Part shown: positions 44,112 through 51,928 of the stretch, piece by piece | Position numbering within the stretch: position 1 is the stretch's first letter | Layout: each line of letters begins with the position of its first letter | From: Oscillospiraceae bacterium | GTDB taxonomy: Bacteria > Bacillota > Clostridia > Oscillospirales > Ruminococcaceae | Direction of reading: 5' to 3' | DNA length: 64,000 bases | Assembly (NCBI GenBank): GCA_018110825.1 | Contig: JAGBCL010000115.1 | Span: 105,145-169,144, forward strand | The notes under the pieces: model-generated | The model's input: only the letters and a program-made list of their open reading frames with translations | Told to the model about the DNA's origin: nothing | The model's database searches: none | Translations under genes and position numbers: made by a program

Positions 44112-45551
44112 TCAGGAATCCTTCTCGGAATAGCTGTACTTATATGTACCATAAGAATATTTCTTTCCGTATTTACCGTGCTTTCCTATCTGGCTGAAAG
44201 TCTTTACAAAACCGAGAACCTTGCCGTTTGCAAGCTTGATTTTTTCAAGAGCAGCCTGTATATCAGGGTGAGTTGTAGAGCCTTCTCTTACAACAAATAC
44301 AATACCTGCAATGGTGTCATTCATAAGCTGAGAGTCAGTTACAACATTTACAGGAGGTGTATCAAGGAAAACATAATCGTAGCTTTCCACAGATGCCTCA
44401 AGAAATTTTTTCATCGCCTCAGAAGTAAGCAGTTCCGACGGATTTGGAGGAATATCACCTGTTACAATTACGTCGAGATTAGGCATTACGTTCTCTGTTA
44501 TTGCCTCATTCACTTTGCAGAAACCACCGAGGACAGAGGAAAGTCCGTACTTTGGTTTGATATTGAAATTTTTAGCTACGGTAGGTTTTCGCAGGTCACA
44601 TTCAACAAGAAGAACTTTCATACCTGCATTGGCAAAGCAAATCGCAAAGTTTGCACAGGTTGTACTTTTACCTTCAGAAGGGTTTGAGCTTGTTACAGCA
44701 ATTATTTTTCTTTCGCCTGTTGAAACAGCAAACATTGTATTTGTTCTTGCAGTATTATATGCTTCTGTAATGGCAAATGGGGTATCCTCAGAAATGAAGC
44801 GTTCGGATATACCGTTTGAATTAGTTGGAGCAGGCGCTTTGACTTTTTTTCCATAGCCGTATCCGTACTTGCTGTCGGAAGCACTCATAAAATCACTGAT
44901 TTCTGCAAACATAGGTACATCATAAAGTTGTGCGAGGTTATCTTCCTGCTTTACAGCAACATCAAACATATCTCTTACAAGAACAATTATGTATATAAAT
45001 GCTACGCCTATTATAAAAGCTGCTGCTGTAATTAATAAAACATTTGGTGATGACGGGTCAGTATTTACATCGCCGTAATCAACAACCTCGATGGAACCTG
45101 ACTTGATTACTCTTGAAAATTCTTCGCTGGCAAGTTCAACAAGAGCGTTTACGATTTTTTGGGCTTCCTGAGGGTCTGAGCATTCGACAGAAAGCTTCAT
45201 TACTTCAGTACCATTTACAGACTGAGCGGTTATCATTCCATTAAGCTTTTCGTTGGTATATGGCAGGTCAAGCTCCGCAATAAGCTTGTCCATCATCGTT
45301 CCGCTTTTGAAGATAATCTGACAGGTATTTACAAGCTTTTGTGCCGCATTAATATCATTGATGTTAACGGAATCCGATGACTGCTGGCTGTTTTCCACAT
45401 ATAAAAGAGCATGGGACTCATATTTTTTAGGGAGTACATAGTTTGAAACAGCAAAGCCGCCTGCACCGCATAGTACACCTACAATTATAATTAAAATAAG
45501 ATATCTCTTTAAAATTCCCCAAAGATAGCCAATATCAATAACTTCTGACAT
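44112..45551 (-). CDS. Wzz/CpsC chain-length protein fused to BY-kinase (CpsD)
   Basis: This 479-residue capsule co-polymerase and tyrosine kinase has an N-terminal Wzz domain with two helices (about residues 15-38 and 170-195) and an extracellular loop between them. The cytosolic kinase (about 250-455) has Walker A SSNPSEGKSTTC, Walker A' VLLVECDLRKPT and Walker B YVFLDTPP. The tail is Tyr-rich (YGKKYSYGTYKYSYS), the autophosphorylation cluster. In many Firmicutes these halves are separate proteins; here they are fused as in proteobacteria. ATG 45551 follows GGAGGAG. It is the first gene after the invertible promoter. Confidence 0.93.
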   Translation of the reverse strand: MSEVIDIGYLWGILKRYLILIIIVGVLCGAGGFAVSNYVLPKKYESHALLYVENSQQSSDSVNINDINAAQKLVNTCQIIFKSGTMMDKLIAELDLPYTNEKLNGMITAQSVNGTEVMKLSVECSDPQEAQKIVNALVELASEEFSRVIKSGSIEVVDYGDVNTDPSSPNVLLITAAAFIIGVAFIYIIVLVRDMFDVAVKQEDNLAQLYDVPMFAEISDFMSASDSKYGYGYGKKVKAPAPTNSNGISERFISEDTPFAITEAYNTARTNTMFAVSTGERKIIAVTSSNPSEGKSTTCANFAICFANAGMKVLLVECDLRKPTVAKNFNIKPKYGLSSVLGGFCKVNEAITENVMPNLDVIVTGDIPPNPSELLTSEAMKKFLEASVESYDYVFLDTPPVNVVTDSQLMNDTIAGIVFVVREGSTTHPDIQAALEKIKLANGKVLGFVKTFSQIGKHGKYGKKYSYGTYKYSYSEKDS

Positions 45552-45579
45552 TTTATTCTCCTCCGAATTAATGGATTGC

Positions 45580-45599
45580 AAAGTACACTTTATAGTCCA
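45580..45599. repeat. Inverted repeat, left arm (recombination site)
   Basis: AAAGTACACTTTATAGTCCA is the exact reverse complement of 45750-45769. It contains 5-bp arms AAAGT/ACTTT about a central AC dinucleotide (45585-45586), the layout of serine-recombinase crossover sites. Confidence 0.85.
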
Positions 45600-45712
45600 T
45601 TAAACAAAATTACATTATATTTACATAATACACCATTTAATTGAAAGATATGTGTATCATATGTTGTAATAAATGTGTTTTTTTATCATAAAATAGCATT
45701 TATACCTTATAA

Positions 45713-45741
45713 AGTATATACCCATTATTTTTTTTTGTCAA
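45713..45741 (-). promoter_or_regulatory. Invertible promoter, currently facing the capsule operon (ON)
   Basis: Minus strand: -35 TTGACA (45736-45741), 17-bp spacer, -10 TATACT (45713-45718). It lies wholly between the inverted repeats and points to the Wzz/kinase gene, with a leader of about 155 bases. No equally good promoter faces the other way inside the segment. Confidence 0.8.
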
Positions 45742-45749
45742 TGGTTTTT

Positions 45750-45769
45750 TGGACTATAAAGTGTACTTT
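45750..45769. repeat. Inverted repeat, right arm (recombination site)
   Basis: TGGACTATAAAGTGTACTTT, the perfect 20-bp partner of 45580-45599, with central GT at 45763-45764. A second imperfect site of the same type (AATAGT-GT-ACTTTTT, centre 45785) follows 22 bp away, inside a 10-bp hairpin (45771-45780 with 45791-45800). Confidence 0.85.
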
Positions 45770-45807
45770 ATTTGTTGAAATAGTGTACTTTTTCAACAAA
45801 TATATAA

Positions 45808-46402
45808 TTATTTTGATCGAGTCCATCGTAAAAATGTTGAATGTGTTACATTCAACTGCCGTGCAGCTTCTCTTGCTGAAAGTTCACCTTTTTCCCATTT
45901 GCTTTTCACTGCTTCATAAATATCAGGACGTTGTTTAGGTTTTCGTCCGAATTTTACTCCTCTTATCTTTGCAGCAGCAATTCCTTCCGCTTGGCGCTGA
46001 TGAATAAAATTACGTTCTGTTTCAGCTACATAAGATAATAATTGAAGAACAATATCGGAAATCAGTGTACCCATAAGGTCACGTCCTTCACTTGTATCAA
46101 GAATAGGCATATCAAGTACAACGATTCGTATTTGTTTTTCCTTGGTTAAAATACGCCATTGCTTAAGTATTTCATTATAATTTCTGCCCAGTCGGTCGAT
46201 GCTTTTTATTACAAGTGTATCTTCCGGCTGTAATTTTTTTTGTCAGATAAATATATCCCGGACGTGAAAAATCCTTTCCTGATTGTTTGTCCATAAAAAT
46301 ATTTTCTTCGCTCACACCGTATTCCAGCATTGCAATACGCTGTCGGTCTTCATTTTGCTCCCTTGAGGATACTCTGATATACGCATAGGTTTGTTTTTCC
46401 AT
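45808..46402 (-). pseudogene. Hin/resolvase-type serine recombinase, frameshifted in A8 run
   Basis: Two frames together make one recombinase of about 198 residues. The first (46402 down to about 46240) holds the catalytic YIRVSSREQ, Ser12. The second (about 46240 down to 45808) holds IDRLGRNYNEI, the long E-helix (YVAETERNFIHQRQAEG) and a C-terminal HTH (SAREAARQLNVTHSTFLRW). They meet at eight adenines (minus strand, 46234-46241); seven would restore one frame. As written, translation of the first frame stops at 46175. It may be dead, phase-variable, or rescued by slippage. It neighbours the inverted repeats and is the obvious recombinase for them. Confidence 0.85.
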
Positions 46403-46468
46403 AATTAGTTTCCGCCTTTCTAAAAGTATGTAGAAATGATAGTACCATCTTAATTAATTATAACAAAT

Positions 46469-46508
46469 AAAGAACAGTGGGTATCAAATTTGATACCCAC
46501 TGTTCTTT
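46469..46508 (-). terminator. Perfect 40-base palindrome, terminator
   Basis: A 20-bp stem (AAAGAACAGTGGGTATCAAA and complement) without unpaired bases contains the stop of the tail-like gene and T-rich ends. Confidence 0.8.
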
Positions 46509-48207
46509 ACTCATTGATTTTGGAAATTAAATTTTTTATTAAAGGATAAACGCAGTCTGAAAGATCTTTGTTTGTACAGATTTTGACTGCCATTTCTGCG
46601 CCATTGTCATTATAAATGTTTGTTATACCGTCAAACGTCTGCAACTTCTGCAGTTCTGCCATTTCTGTTGCTGACAGTTCAACTACCTGTGGTGTCGCAA
46701 GTACATAAACAATTGTGGCACCTAGATCAAGTCCGCCAGTTGATGAGATAAAATCAGTTATAATTTCTTCACCATTGTAACTTTCAAGTTTTGCAGTACG
46801 TTTGATAATCTTTCCAGTGCCATCAGCGTTATAAATCAGCTCATCACGTACGTTACCTACAGAATATAATGGTAAACCACTTGTGATTATAGCTGTGTTG
46901 TCTTTGTATGCTTCAAAAGATGTCGCTGTAGTGCCAAGCTCTAACTGAGGGTTTGCAACCTCAAAATACACATTATTGCCCATATATGCTGCGTCAATAT
47001 AAAATACGATTCTATTCCAGCTTTGTCTTGCAGTAAATGTAGTATTGAGAATTGCATATTGATGAACTTTACCATTTTCATCTGTAGCATATGCTTTCAC
47101 TTCACATTCTGTTCCTTCAATATTACATTGACAAGATAAATGATATGTTTTTCCTTCGATAAGCTTACAATTAACTGTTACAACTCTTGTACTTCCATCT
47201 TTAGCATTTATGCGAAAACCATTTTCATTAATAGTTAATGATGAAGAATCTCCTGTATTTGCCGAACTCACATCAAGCAAATTCTTTCCACAAGCTATAA
47301 TTTCAACTGTTCCGTTATCACCGGTTGAAACAATGTCAATTGGATTTTCAGGTGTTGGTGTACCGTCTTGTATGGATTTACCGTACAAATTAAGAGAAAT
47401 GAGAGGATACTGTACTGTGTCAGTTATTGTATATAAATTGTTGTCACTAAGCAATTTTACACTTTCAACGTTTATTCCGCCTACTGCACTGATAATACCA
47501 TCAGCGTCAATTTCAATAGTCTTATTATCAATTTTTACACCACCAAGTACCTTGTCCGACGCGGTAGGAAGCGTATATATCGTGTCAGTAAAAACAGCAT
47601 TTTCGGGTACAGAAGTACCTACTGTTTTACCACTAACTGAATTTACAGTTACATTACCGTTTACATTAACATCAATGTCACCGCCTGACAAGACACCACC
47701 AATTTCTGTTTCAGTTGCAGTACAAACAACAGCCGGCTTTAACGATGCTTCTTCAGCACGTTCAGCCGCATCAATGGCTTTCTGAACTTCAAGCTGAACC
47801 TGATTATAAGCCTGTTCAAGAATAGTGGGCGACTCAATAAATTCAAACCGGTAGTCATCATTGATTGTAACAGGTTGAGAAATGAATTTAATCTGTACGG
47901 TGTTGTCATTATTTACACCTGCAAGAATAAGTGTGACTTCACCACTTACTGCTGTAAAATCAGAAGTAACTTTCCAAAGCAGATGAATATTTTTCTCGTC
48001 AACACTGTCCATTGTCAACACCTGTTCAGCAATGCTTTCATTATGCTTTGAGATAGCTGATAAACGAAAACTGAATGCTGAAAGGTCGTGATTGCCATAT
48101 GTTCTTGGTACGCTTATCCCAATAACATCAGCACCATATTCGCCTTCGGTAATGTTTCCATCAAGATTTTGTGTTATAAGTCTTTTGCAAATTACTTTTA
48201 ATTCCAT
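46507..48207 (-). CDS. Phage baseplate/tail-fibre-like protein (BppU-like N-terminus)
   Basis: This 566-residue protein has an N-terminal beta domain (about residues 1-125; VTLILAGVNNDNTVQIKF) resembling BppU-type baseplate proteins, a short coiled coil (EVQKAIDAAERAEEAS), then tail-fibre-like repeats (VNGNVTVNSVSGK, YTLPTASDKVLGGVKIDN) and a carbohydrate-binding-like beta region (FEVANPQLELGTTATSFE). No other phage gene is next to it. ATG 48207 follows AGGAGG. It could be a prophage relic or a domesticated adhesin or tailocin part. Its neighbour is an invertase, as in phages that switch tail fibres. Confidence 0.65.
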   Translation of the reverse strand: MELKVICKRLITQNLDGNITEGEYGADVIGISVPRTYGNHDLSAFSFRLSAISKHNESIAEQVLTMDSVDEKNIHLLWKVTSDFTAVSGEVTLILAGVNNDNTVQIKFISQPVTINDDYRFEFIESPTILEQAYNQVQLEVQKAIDAAERAEEASLKPAVVCTATETEIGGVLSGGDIDVNVNGNVTVNSVSGKTVGTSVPENAVFTDTIYTLPTASDKVLGGVKIDNKTIEIDADGIISAVGGINVESVKLLSDNNLYTITDTVQYPLISLNLYGKSIQDGTPTPENPIDIVSTGDNGTVEIIACGKNLLDVSSANTGDSSSLTINENGFRINAKDGSTRVVTVNCKLIEGKTYHLSCQCNIEGTECEVKAYATDENGKVHQYAILNTTFTARQSWNRIVFYIDAAYMGNNVYFEVANPQLELGTTATSFEAYKDNTAIITSGLPLYSVGNVRDELIYNADGTGKIIKRTAKLESYNGEEIITDFISSTGGLDLGATIVYVLATPQVVELSATEMAELQKLQTFDGITNIYNDNGAEMAVKICTNKDLSDCVYPLIKNLISKINE

Positions 48208-48301
48208 AAAAACCTCCTGAAAAATTTTTGTTCCCATAATTTCAGTATAGTTAATTTTGAGGATTTAGCAACACTTTGCAATTAAGTTTGGATATAGAAA
48301 T

Positions 48302-48332
48302 AAAAGTTGCACACAGGTGACGTGCAACTTTT
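48302..48332. terminator. Terminator-like hairpin
   Basis: An 11-bp perfect stem (AAAAGTTGCAC and complement) with T-rich plus-strand end has no intact gene to serve. Confidence 0.55.
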
Positions 48333-48440
48333 ATGCCAATGTACACCTCGTTTTATCAAATTATTCCAAAGTATTGAACTTTCCCAAAAACCGTAATGTA
48401 ATAAGCATAGTTACAGAATCTTTATTCGGGAGGTGTAAAA

Positions 48441-48788
48441 ATGGGAATATACTTAAACCCTGGAAATGACCTTTTCAGACAAGCTGTTAATTCCGAAATA
48501 TATGTTGATAAATCATGCTTTATTGAATTTACAAACAACGTTTTTGATACTTCCGACAGACACTTGTGTGTAAGCTGTACCCAGCGTTTTGGAAAATCAA
48601 TGGCGGCAAATATGCTTTCTGCGTATTACATCCGTGGCTGTGACTCAAGAGAAGTATTCAGCGGACTACAAATTGCAAAGACAGATAATTTTGAAAAGCA
48701 TTTGAATAAATATAATGTCATTAAGGTTGGTATAAGCTATGATGACAGCAAAGGACATTCCTGTGTAATTGAAAAAATTATAAAATAA
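48441..48788 (+). pseudogene. AAA-ATPase/PD-(D/E)xK family protein with internal in-frame deletion
   Basis: The 115-codon frame fuses two distant parts of a protein usually about 500-580 residues long. Residues 1-93 match the N-terminus of the AAA-ATPase_like/PDDEXK_9 group (VDKSCFIEF, QRFGKSMAANML, FEKHLNKYNVIKV). Residues 94-115 (GISYDDSKGHSCVIEKI) match the very C-terminal strand of the nuclease domain. The Walker A GKS is present but Walker B, sensor and nuclease core are gone. The ribosome site GGGAGG is intact and a terminator follows, so a short product may still be made. Confidence 0.7.
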
Positions 48789-48794
48789 AATGAA

Positions 48795-48834
48795 AAGGCA
48801 ACATCATACCGAGAGACTGGTATGATGTTGCCTT
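48795..48834. terminator. Bidirectional terminator
   Basis: A 16-bp perfect stem (AAGGCAACATCATACC and complement) with an 8-nt loop lies between convergent genes. Confidence 0.85.
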
Positions 48835-48859
48835 AATAATTATATGTATATGCTGCGTT

Positions 48860-50206
48860 CTATGCCTCTTCCTCCACTTTTTCTTTTGGAAGAAACAAAT
48901 TAAGAAAGATTGAAAGTATAAAAACGACAGCCACACAATTTTCTGCAAATATCGTTTGAACTAAATTCGGGAAAATATCAAACATTTCGGGTACCTGTGT
49001 AAAACCGAGTCCCACACCGAGCGAAAGAGCTATAATAGTAATATTACGCTGACTGAAACCGCATTTTTCTATCATCTGCAGACCGCTTACCACGATATTG
49101 CCGAACATCATAATTGTACAGCCGCCAAGCACGGATTCAGGCAATGTTGCAAACAAGGCACCTACTGCCGGAATAAAGCCCGCAACAATCATAAGTACGG
49201 CACCTGTTCCAATGGTGAATCGGTTGACTACCTTTGTCATTGTGATGAGTCCTACATTCTGACTGAATGATGTGATAGGAAGACAGCCGAAAATTGAAGA
49301 AAGCGAACTTATAAGTCCATCACAGCAAAGCGAACCTGATATTTCTTTATCAGTAGGCTCTCTTTTCAGAGCAACAGCAGTGAACGCAGAGGTATCACCT
49401 ATAGTTTCGGTTGCTGAAACAAGGAATATCATTATTACTGAAAAAATCGCACTGATATTAAACTCGGGTGTATAGGGCATAATGTGTGGAAAGGACACAA
49501 CCGATATACCTTCAAAAGCAGAAAAATCCACTTTCCCCATAAAAAGCGCAAGCACATAGCCTACTACAAGTCCGAAAAGAACAGATAACTGCTTGAGGTG
49601 ACCCTTTACCAGCACATGAAATACAAGACAAGCAATCAAAGTAACTCCGCCGAGCAGCCAGTTTTGCCAAGCACCGAAATCGGAACTTCCTGTACCTCCG
49701 GCAAAAGAATTAGCTCCAATGCTGAGCAAGGAAAATCCTATTGCCGTTACTACACAAGCAGAAACTATAGGAGCTATTATATGTCGCCAATACTTTGCCA
49801 AAAGTCCAAGTAAGCCTTCTACAATTCCTCCGACCAATACCGCACCAATTACTGCACTGTAACCGTAAAGCGGTCCGACATAGCAAAAAACAGAAACAAA
49901 AGTAAAGCTTATGCCCATTACAATCGGAAGTCTTGAGCCGATAAACTTGAGCGGACAAATCTGTATAAGTGTACCAATTCCTGCAATAATCATTGCTGTC
50001 TGAATCAGACGGGTTGTGTCGCTTGCAGAAAGTCCGCATACACCTGCCACAATCATTACAGGCGCTATATTTGCCACAAACATGGCGAGAATATGCTGCA
50101 ATCCGAACGGAATTGCCTGTAACACAGGCACTCTGCCATCCAGCCTATAAATATTTTCGATAGACGCAGGTTGGCTGCGTAATTTTTCAAATAACCTCTT
50201 TATCAT
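48860..50206 (-). CDS. pbuX: Xanthine permease (NCS2 family)
   Basis: This 448-residue transporter has about 14 membrane segments of the NCS2 nucleobase family: VLQAIPFGLQHILAMFVANIAPVMIV at the start, the family motif region with SATETIGDTSAF, and GCLPITSFSQNVGLITMTKV. The gene follows xpt by five bases in one operon, which argues for xanthine (or uric acid/guanine) over uracil uptake. Confidence 0.88.
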   Translation of the reverse strand: MIKRLFEKLRSQPASIENIYRLDGRVPVLQAIPFGLQHILAMFVANIAPVMIVAGVCGLSASDTTRLIQTAMIIAGIGTLIQICPLKFIGSRLPIVMGISFTFVSVFCYVGPLYGYSAVIGAVLVGGIVEGLLGLLAKYWRHIIAPIVSACVVTAIGFSLLSIGANSFAGGTGSSDFGAWQNWLLGGVTLIACLVFHVLVKGHLKQLSVLFGLVVGYVLALFMGKVDFSAFEGISVVSFPHIMPYTPEFNISAIFSVIMIFLVSATETIGDTSAFTAVALKREPTDKEISGSLCCDGLISSLSSIFGCLPITSFSQNVGLITMTKVVNRFTIGTGAVLMIVAGFIPAVGALFATLPESVLGGCTIMMFGNIVVSGLQMIEKCGFSQRNITIIALSLGVGLGFTQVPEMFDIFPNLVQTIFAENCVAVVFILSIFLNLFLPKEKVEEEA

Positions 50207-50211
50207 ATAAC

Positions 50212-50796
50212 TTACCCTTGCTCACGAAAGCGTACGCTTCCTTTTTCGGCGTCCATCTCATCTACAATGGCAAGGGATTCCAGACGATAACCAAGATTTC
50301 GGATAATTGTACCGCCAATCTGAAAGCCCTTTTCAATAGCAATACCAATTCCCTCTACCGAAGCACCGGCTGATTCGGTAATTGATATTAGTCCCTGCAA
50401 TGCACAGCCATTGGCAAGAAAGTCATCAATAATCAGCACACGGTCATCTTTATTCAGGAAGCTTTTTGAAATTACAACCTGATTTTTGCACTTATGAGTG
50501 AAGGATTCCACTTCGGCAACATACACGTCGCCATCAATATTGATGCTTTTAGATTTTTTAGCAAAAACAACAGGTACATTGAAGCATCGTGCTACAGAAC
50601 AAGCGATGGCAATGCCTGACGCTTCAATTGTAAGAATTTTTGTAATATTGCAATCAGCAAAACGCTTATGAAACTCTGCACCGATTTCATCCAGCAACTG
50701 CACATCCATCTGATGATTCAAAAAGCTGTCTACTTTTAAAACATTATTCGGCTTTACAACGCCGTCACGCAAAATTCGCTTTTCCAAACAGTTCAT
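50212..50796 (-). CDS. xpt: Xanthine phosphoribosyltransferase
   Basis: This 194-residue purine salvage enzyme converts xanthine and PRPP to XMP. The PRPP loop is VLIIDDFLANGCAL and the N-terminal block ILRDGVVKPNNVLKVDSFLNHQMD is typical of Xpt. TIEASGIAIACSVA is the phosphate loop. It is transcribed with pbuX from the promoter at 50843-50871. The leader is only about 40 bases, so no purine riboswitch fits. Confidence 0.93.
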   Translation of the reverse strand: MNCLEKRILRDGVVKPNNVLKVDSFLNHQMDVQLLDEIGAEFHKRFADCNITKILTIEASGIAIACSVARCFNVPVVFAKKSKSINIDGDVYVAEVESFTHKCKNQVVISKSFLNKDDRVLIIDDFLANGCALQGLISITESAGASVEGIGIAIEKGFQIGGTIIRNLGYRLESLAIVDEMDAEKGSVRFREQG

Positions 50797-50842
50797 ATTT
50801 CTACCTCGTTACTTAAATTGGCCTTATTCAAGGTGCAGCTTT

Positions 50843-50871
50843 ATTTTATCATATTTGCCGTCTTATGTCAA
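50843..50871 (-). promoter_or_regulatory. Promoter of xpt-pbuX
   Basis: Minus strand: -35 TTGACA, 17-bp spacer, -10 TAAAAT, about 45 bases before xpt. Confidence 0.75.
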
Positions 50872-50917
50872 TTTAATTGGAATAATTTCATATAAAGACA
50901 AATTCTGTTTTTATACA

Positions 50918-50984
50918 GCAAAAGCCGTACCCGATTTATTTTCGGATACGGCTTGAATTATGTAACTCCAATTCTTTTCTGCAA
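50918..50984. repeat. Terminator plus 3' tail, copy B
   Basis: Same unit as at 10984-11047 with about four of five bases shared: hairpin AAAGCCGTACCCGA...TTCGGATACGGCTT, then minus-strand SLQKRIGVT-stop. It follows the 51005 gene. Confidence 0.6.
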
Positions 50985-51004
50985 ACTATTTTTGAAAGAA
51001 GCCG

Positions 51005-51589
51005 TCAGACAGTCTCTTTCAGAACAATCTTGAAAATTTTCAGTGCATTTTTCGTCAGCGTTACTCGGTAGCTTCCATCGGGAAGGATTTCCCTTACCGC
51101 AAAGCTGAGTCGGAAGTTCTTGCGCATCCTGTTGCGGAACTCGTCCCAGCGGCAATAGAGATAGGTAAGATACTCGGACGTGCCCTCCTTGCCGAAGGCT
51201 TCCGTGATAGCTTTCGGACAGCTGTCCTCCAGCTCGCAAAGCACTGGGAAGAAGCTCTTGCGCACCCGGAATTCACCCGACACCGCTTCAAGCACGGCAT
51301 TTGCGCAAAGGCTGTTGAACTTCTCAGGCTCAATGTTTTCGAAAAGGATTTCGTCGATTACCTCTCGGGCAACCTCTACTCCCATTTCGGTGAAAATAGT
51401 CTTGCCGTTTTCAAATCTGAAGAATTGCTTCATTGGACGGTACTCCACATAGCAGATGATATCTGCCCAGATTCTCGCAGCAGTTTCCGTGCCAACCTGC
51501 TCCAGCCACTCGGAAGGGACAGTGTCGAGGTCGACAAAGCTGAATGGGTTGCGGATGTTCTTTTGGAATACAATAATTTCATTTCTCAT
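51005..51589 (-). CDS. Hypothetical protein, unrecognised
   Basis: This 194-residue soluble protein matches no family I know. It is rich in Glu, Phe and Arg, has no membrane segment, and ends SYRVTLTKNALKIFKIVL. AAAGGAG stands before its ATG. The gene is visibly more GC-rich than its surroundings, with long overlapping frames on both strands, suggesting separate origin. Its 3' end runs into the copy-B tail/terminator repeat. Confidence 0.55.
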   Translation of the reverse strand: MRNEIIVFQKNIRNPFSFVDLDTVPSEWLEQVGTETAARIWADIICYVEYRPMKQFFRFENGKTIFTEMGVEVAREVIDEILFENIEPEKFNSLCANAVLEAVSGEFRVRKSFFPVLCELEDSCPKAITEAFGKEGTSEYLTYLYCRWDEFRNRMRKNFRLSFAVREILPDGSYRVTLTKNALKIFKIVLKETV

Positions 51590-51928
51590 AGCATTTTCTC
51601 CTTTTGAAATAAGGTTTGTGTTCGTATGACCTTGCCCGCCGCGCGCCCACAGGCTGCAAGGCTATTCGATTTTCAAGATACAAAGAATAAAAGGATACAG
51701 CTCGGCCGTAGCCAATCATTCCGTATCCTTTAATTTACTTTATATCTGAATGCTATGTTACATCCACGTTTTTATTATAGCATATTGTTCGGGAAAAATC
51801 ATATAAAAAAGTCTGCGAACTTTATAACATCACATCATTATGACGGTTTTTGTGTTATTACATTCCTTTTTGTATTGTAACCCACGAGCTCTTCGTCCCG
51901 AACGAAACGTCCCTCGACATTGTTTTTA
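51590..51928. other. Gene-free spacer
   Basis: No coding sequence seen. It holds a 9-bp hairpin (AAAGGATAC/GTATCCTTT, 51690-51731) that may terminate the esterase transcript, a short very GC-rich patch (about 51637-51660), and otherwise AT-rich DNA. Confidence 0.5.

Noticed and set aside
50797-50842. Purine riboswitch before xpt
   Set aside because: The promoter leaves a leader of only about 40 bases, too short for an aptamer.
50958-51239. 93-codon minus-strand frame overlapping the 51005 gene
   Set aside because: Shares DNA with a frame that has a good ribosome site; only its last residues (the repeated tail) are of interest.
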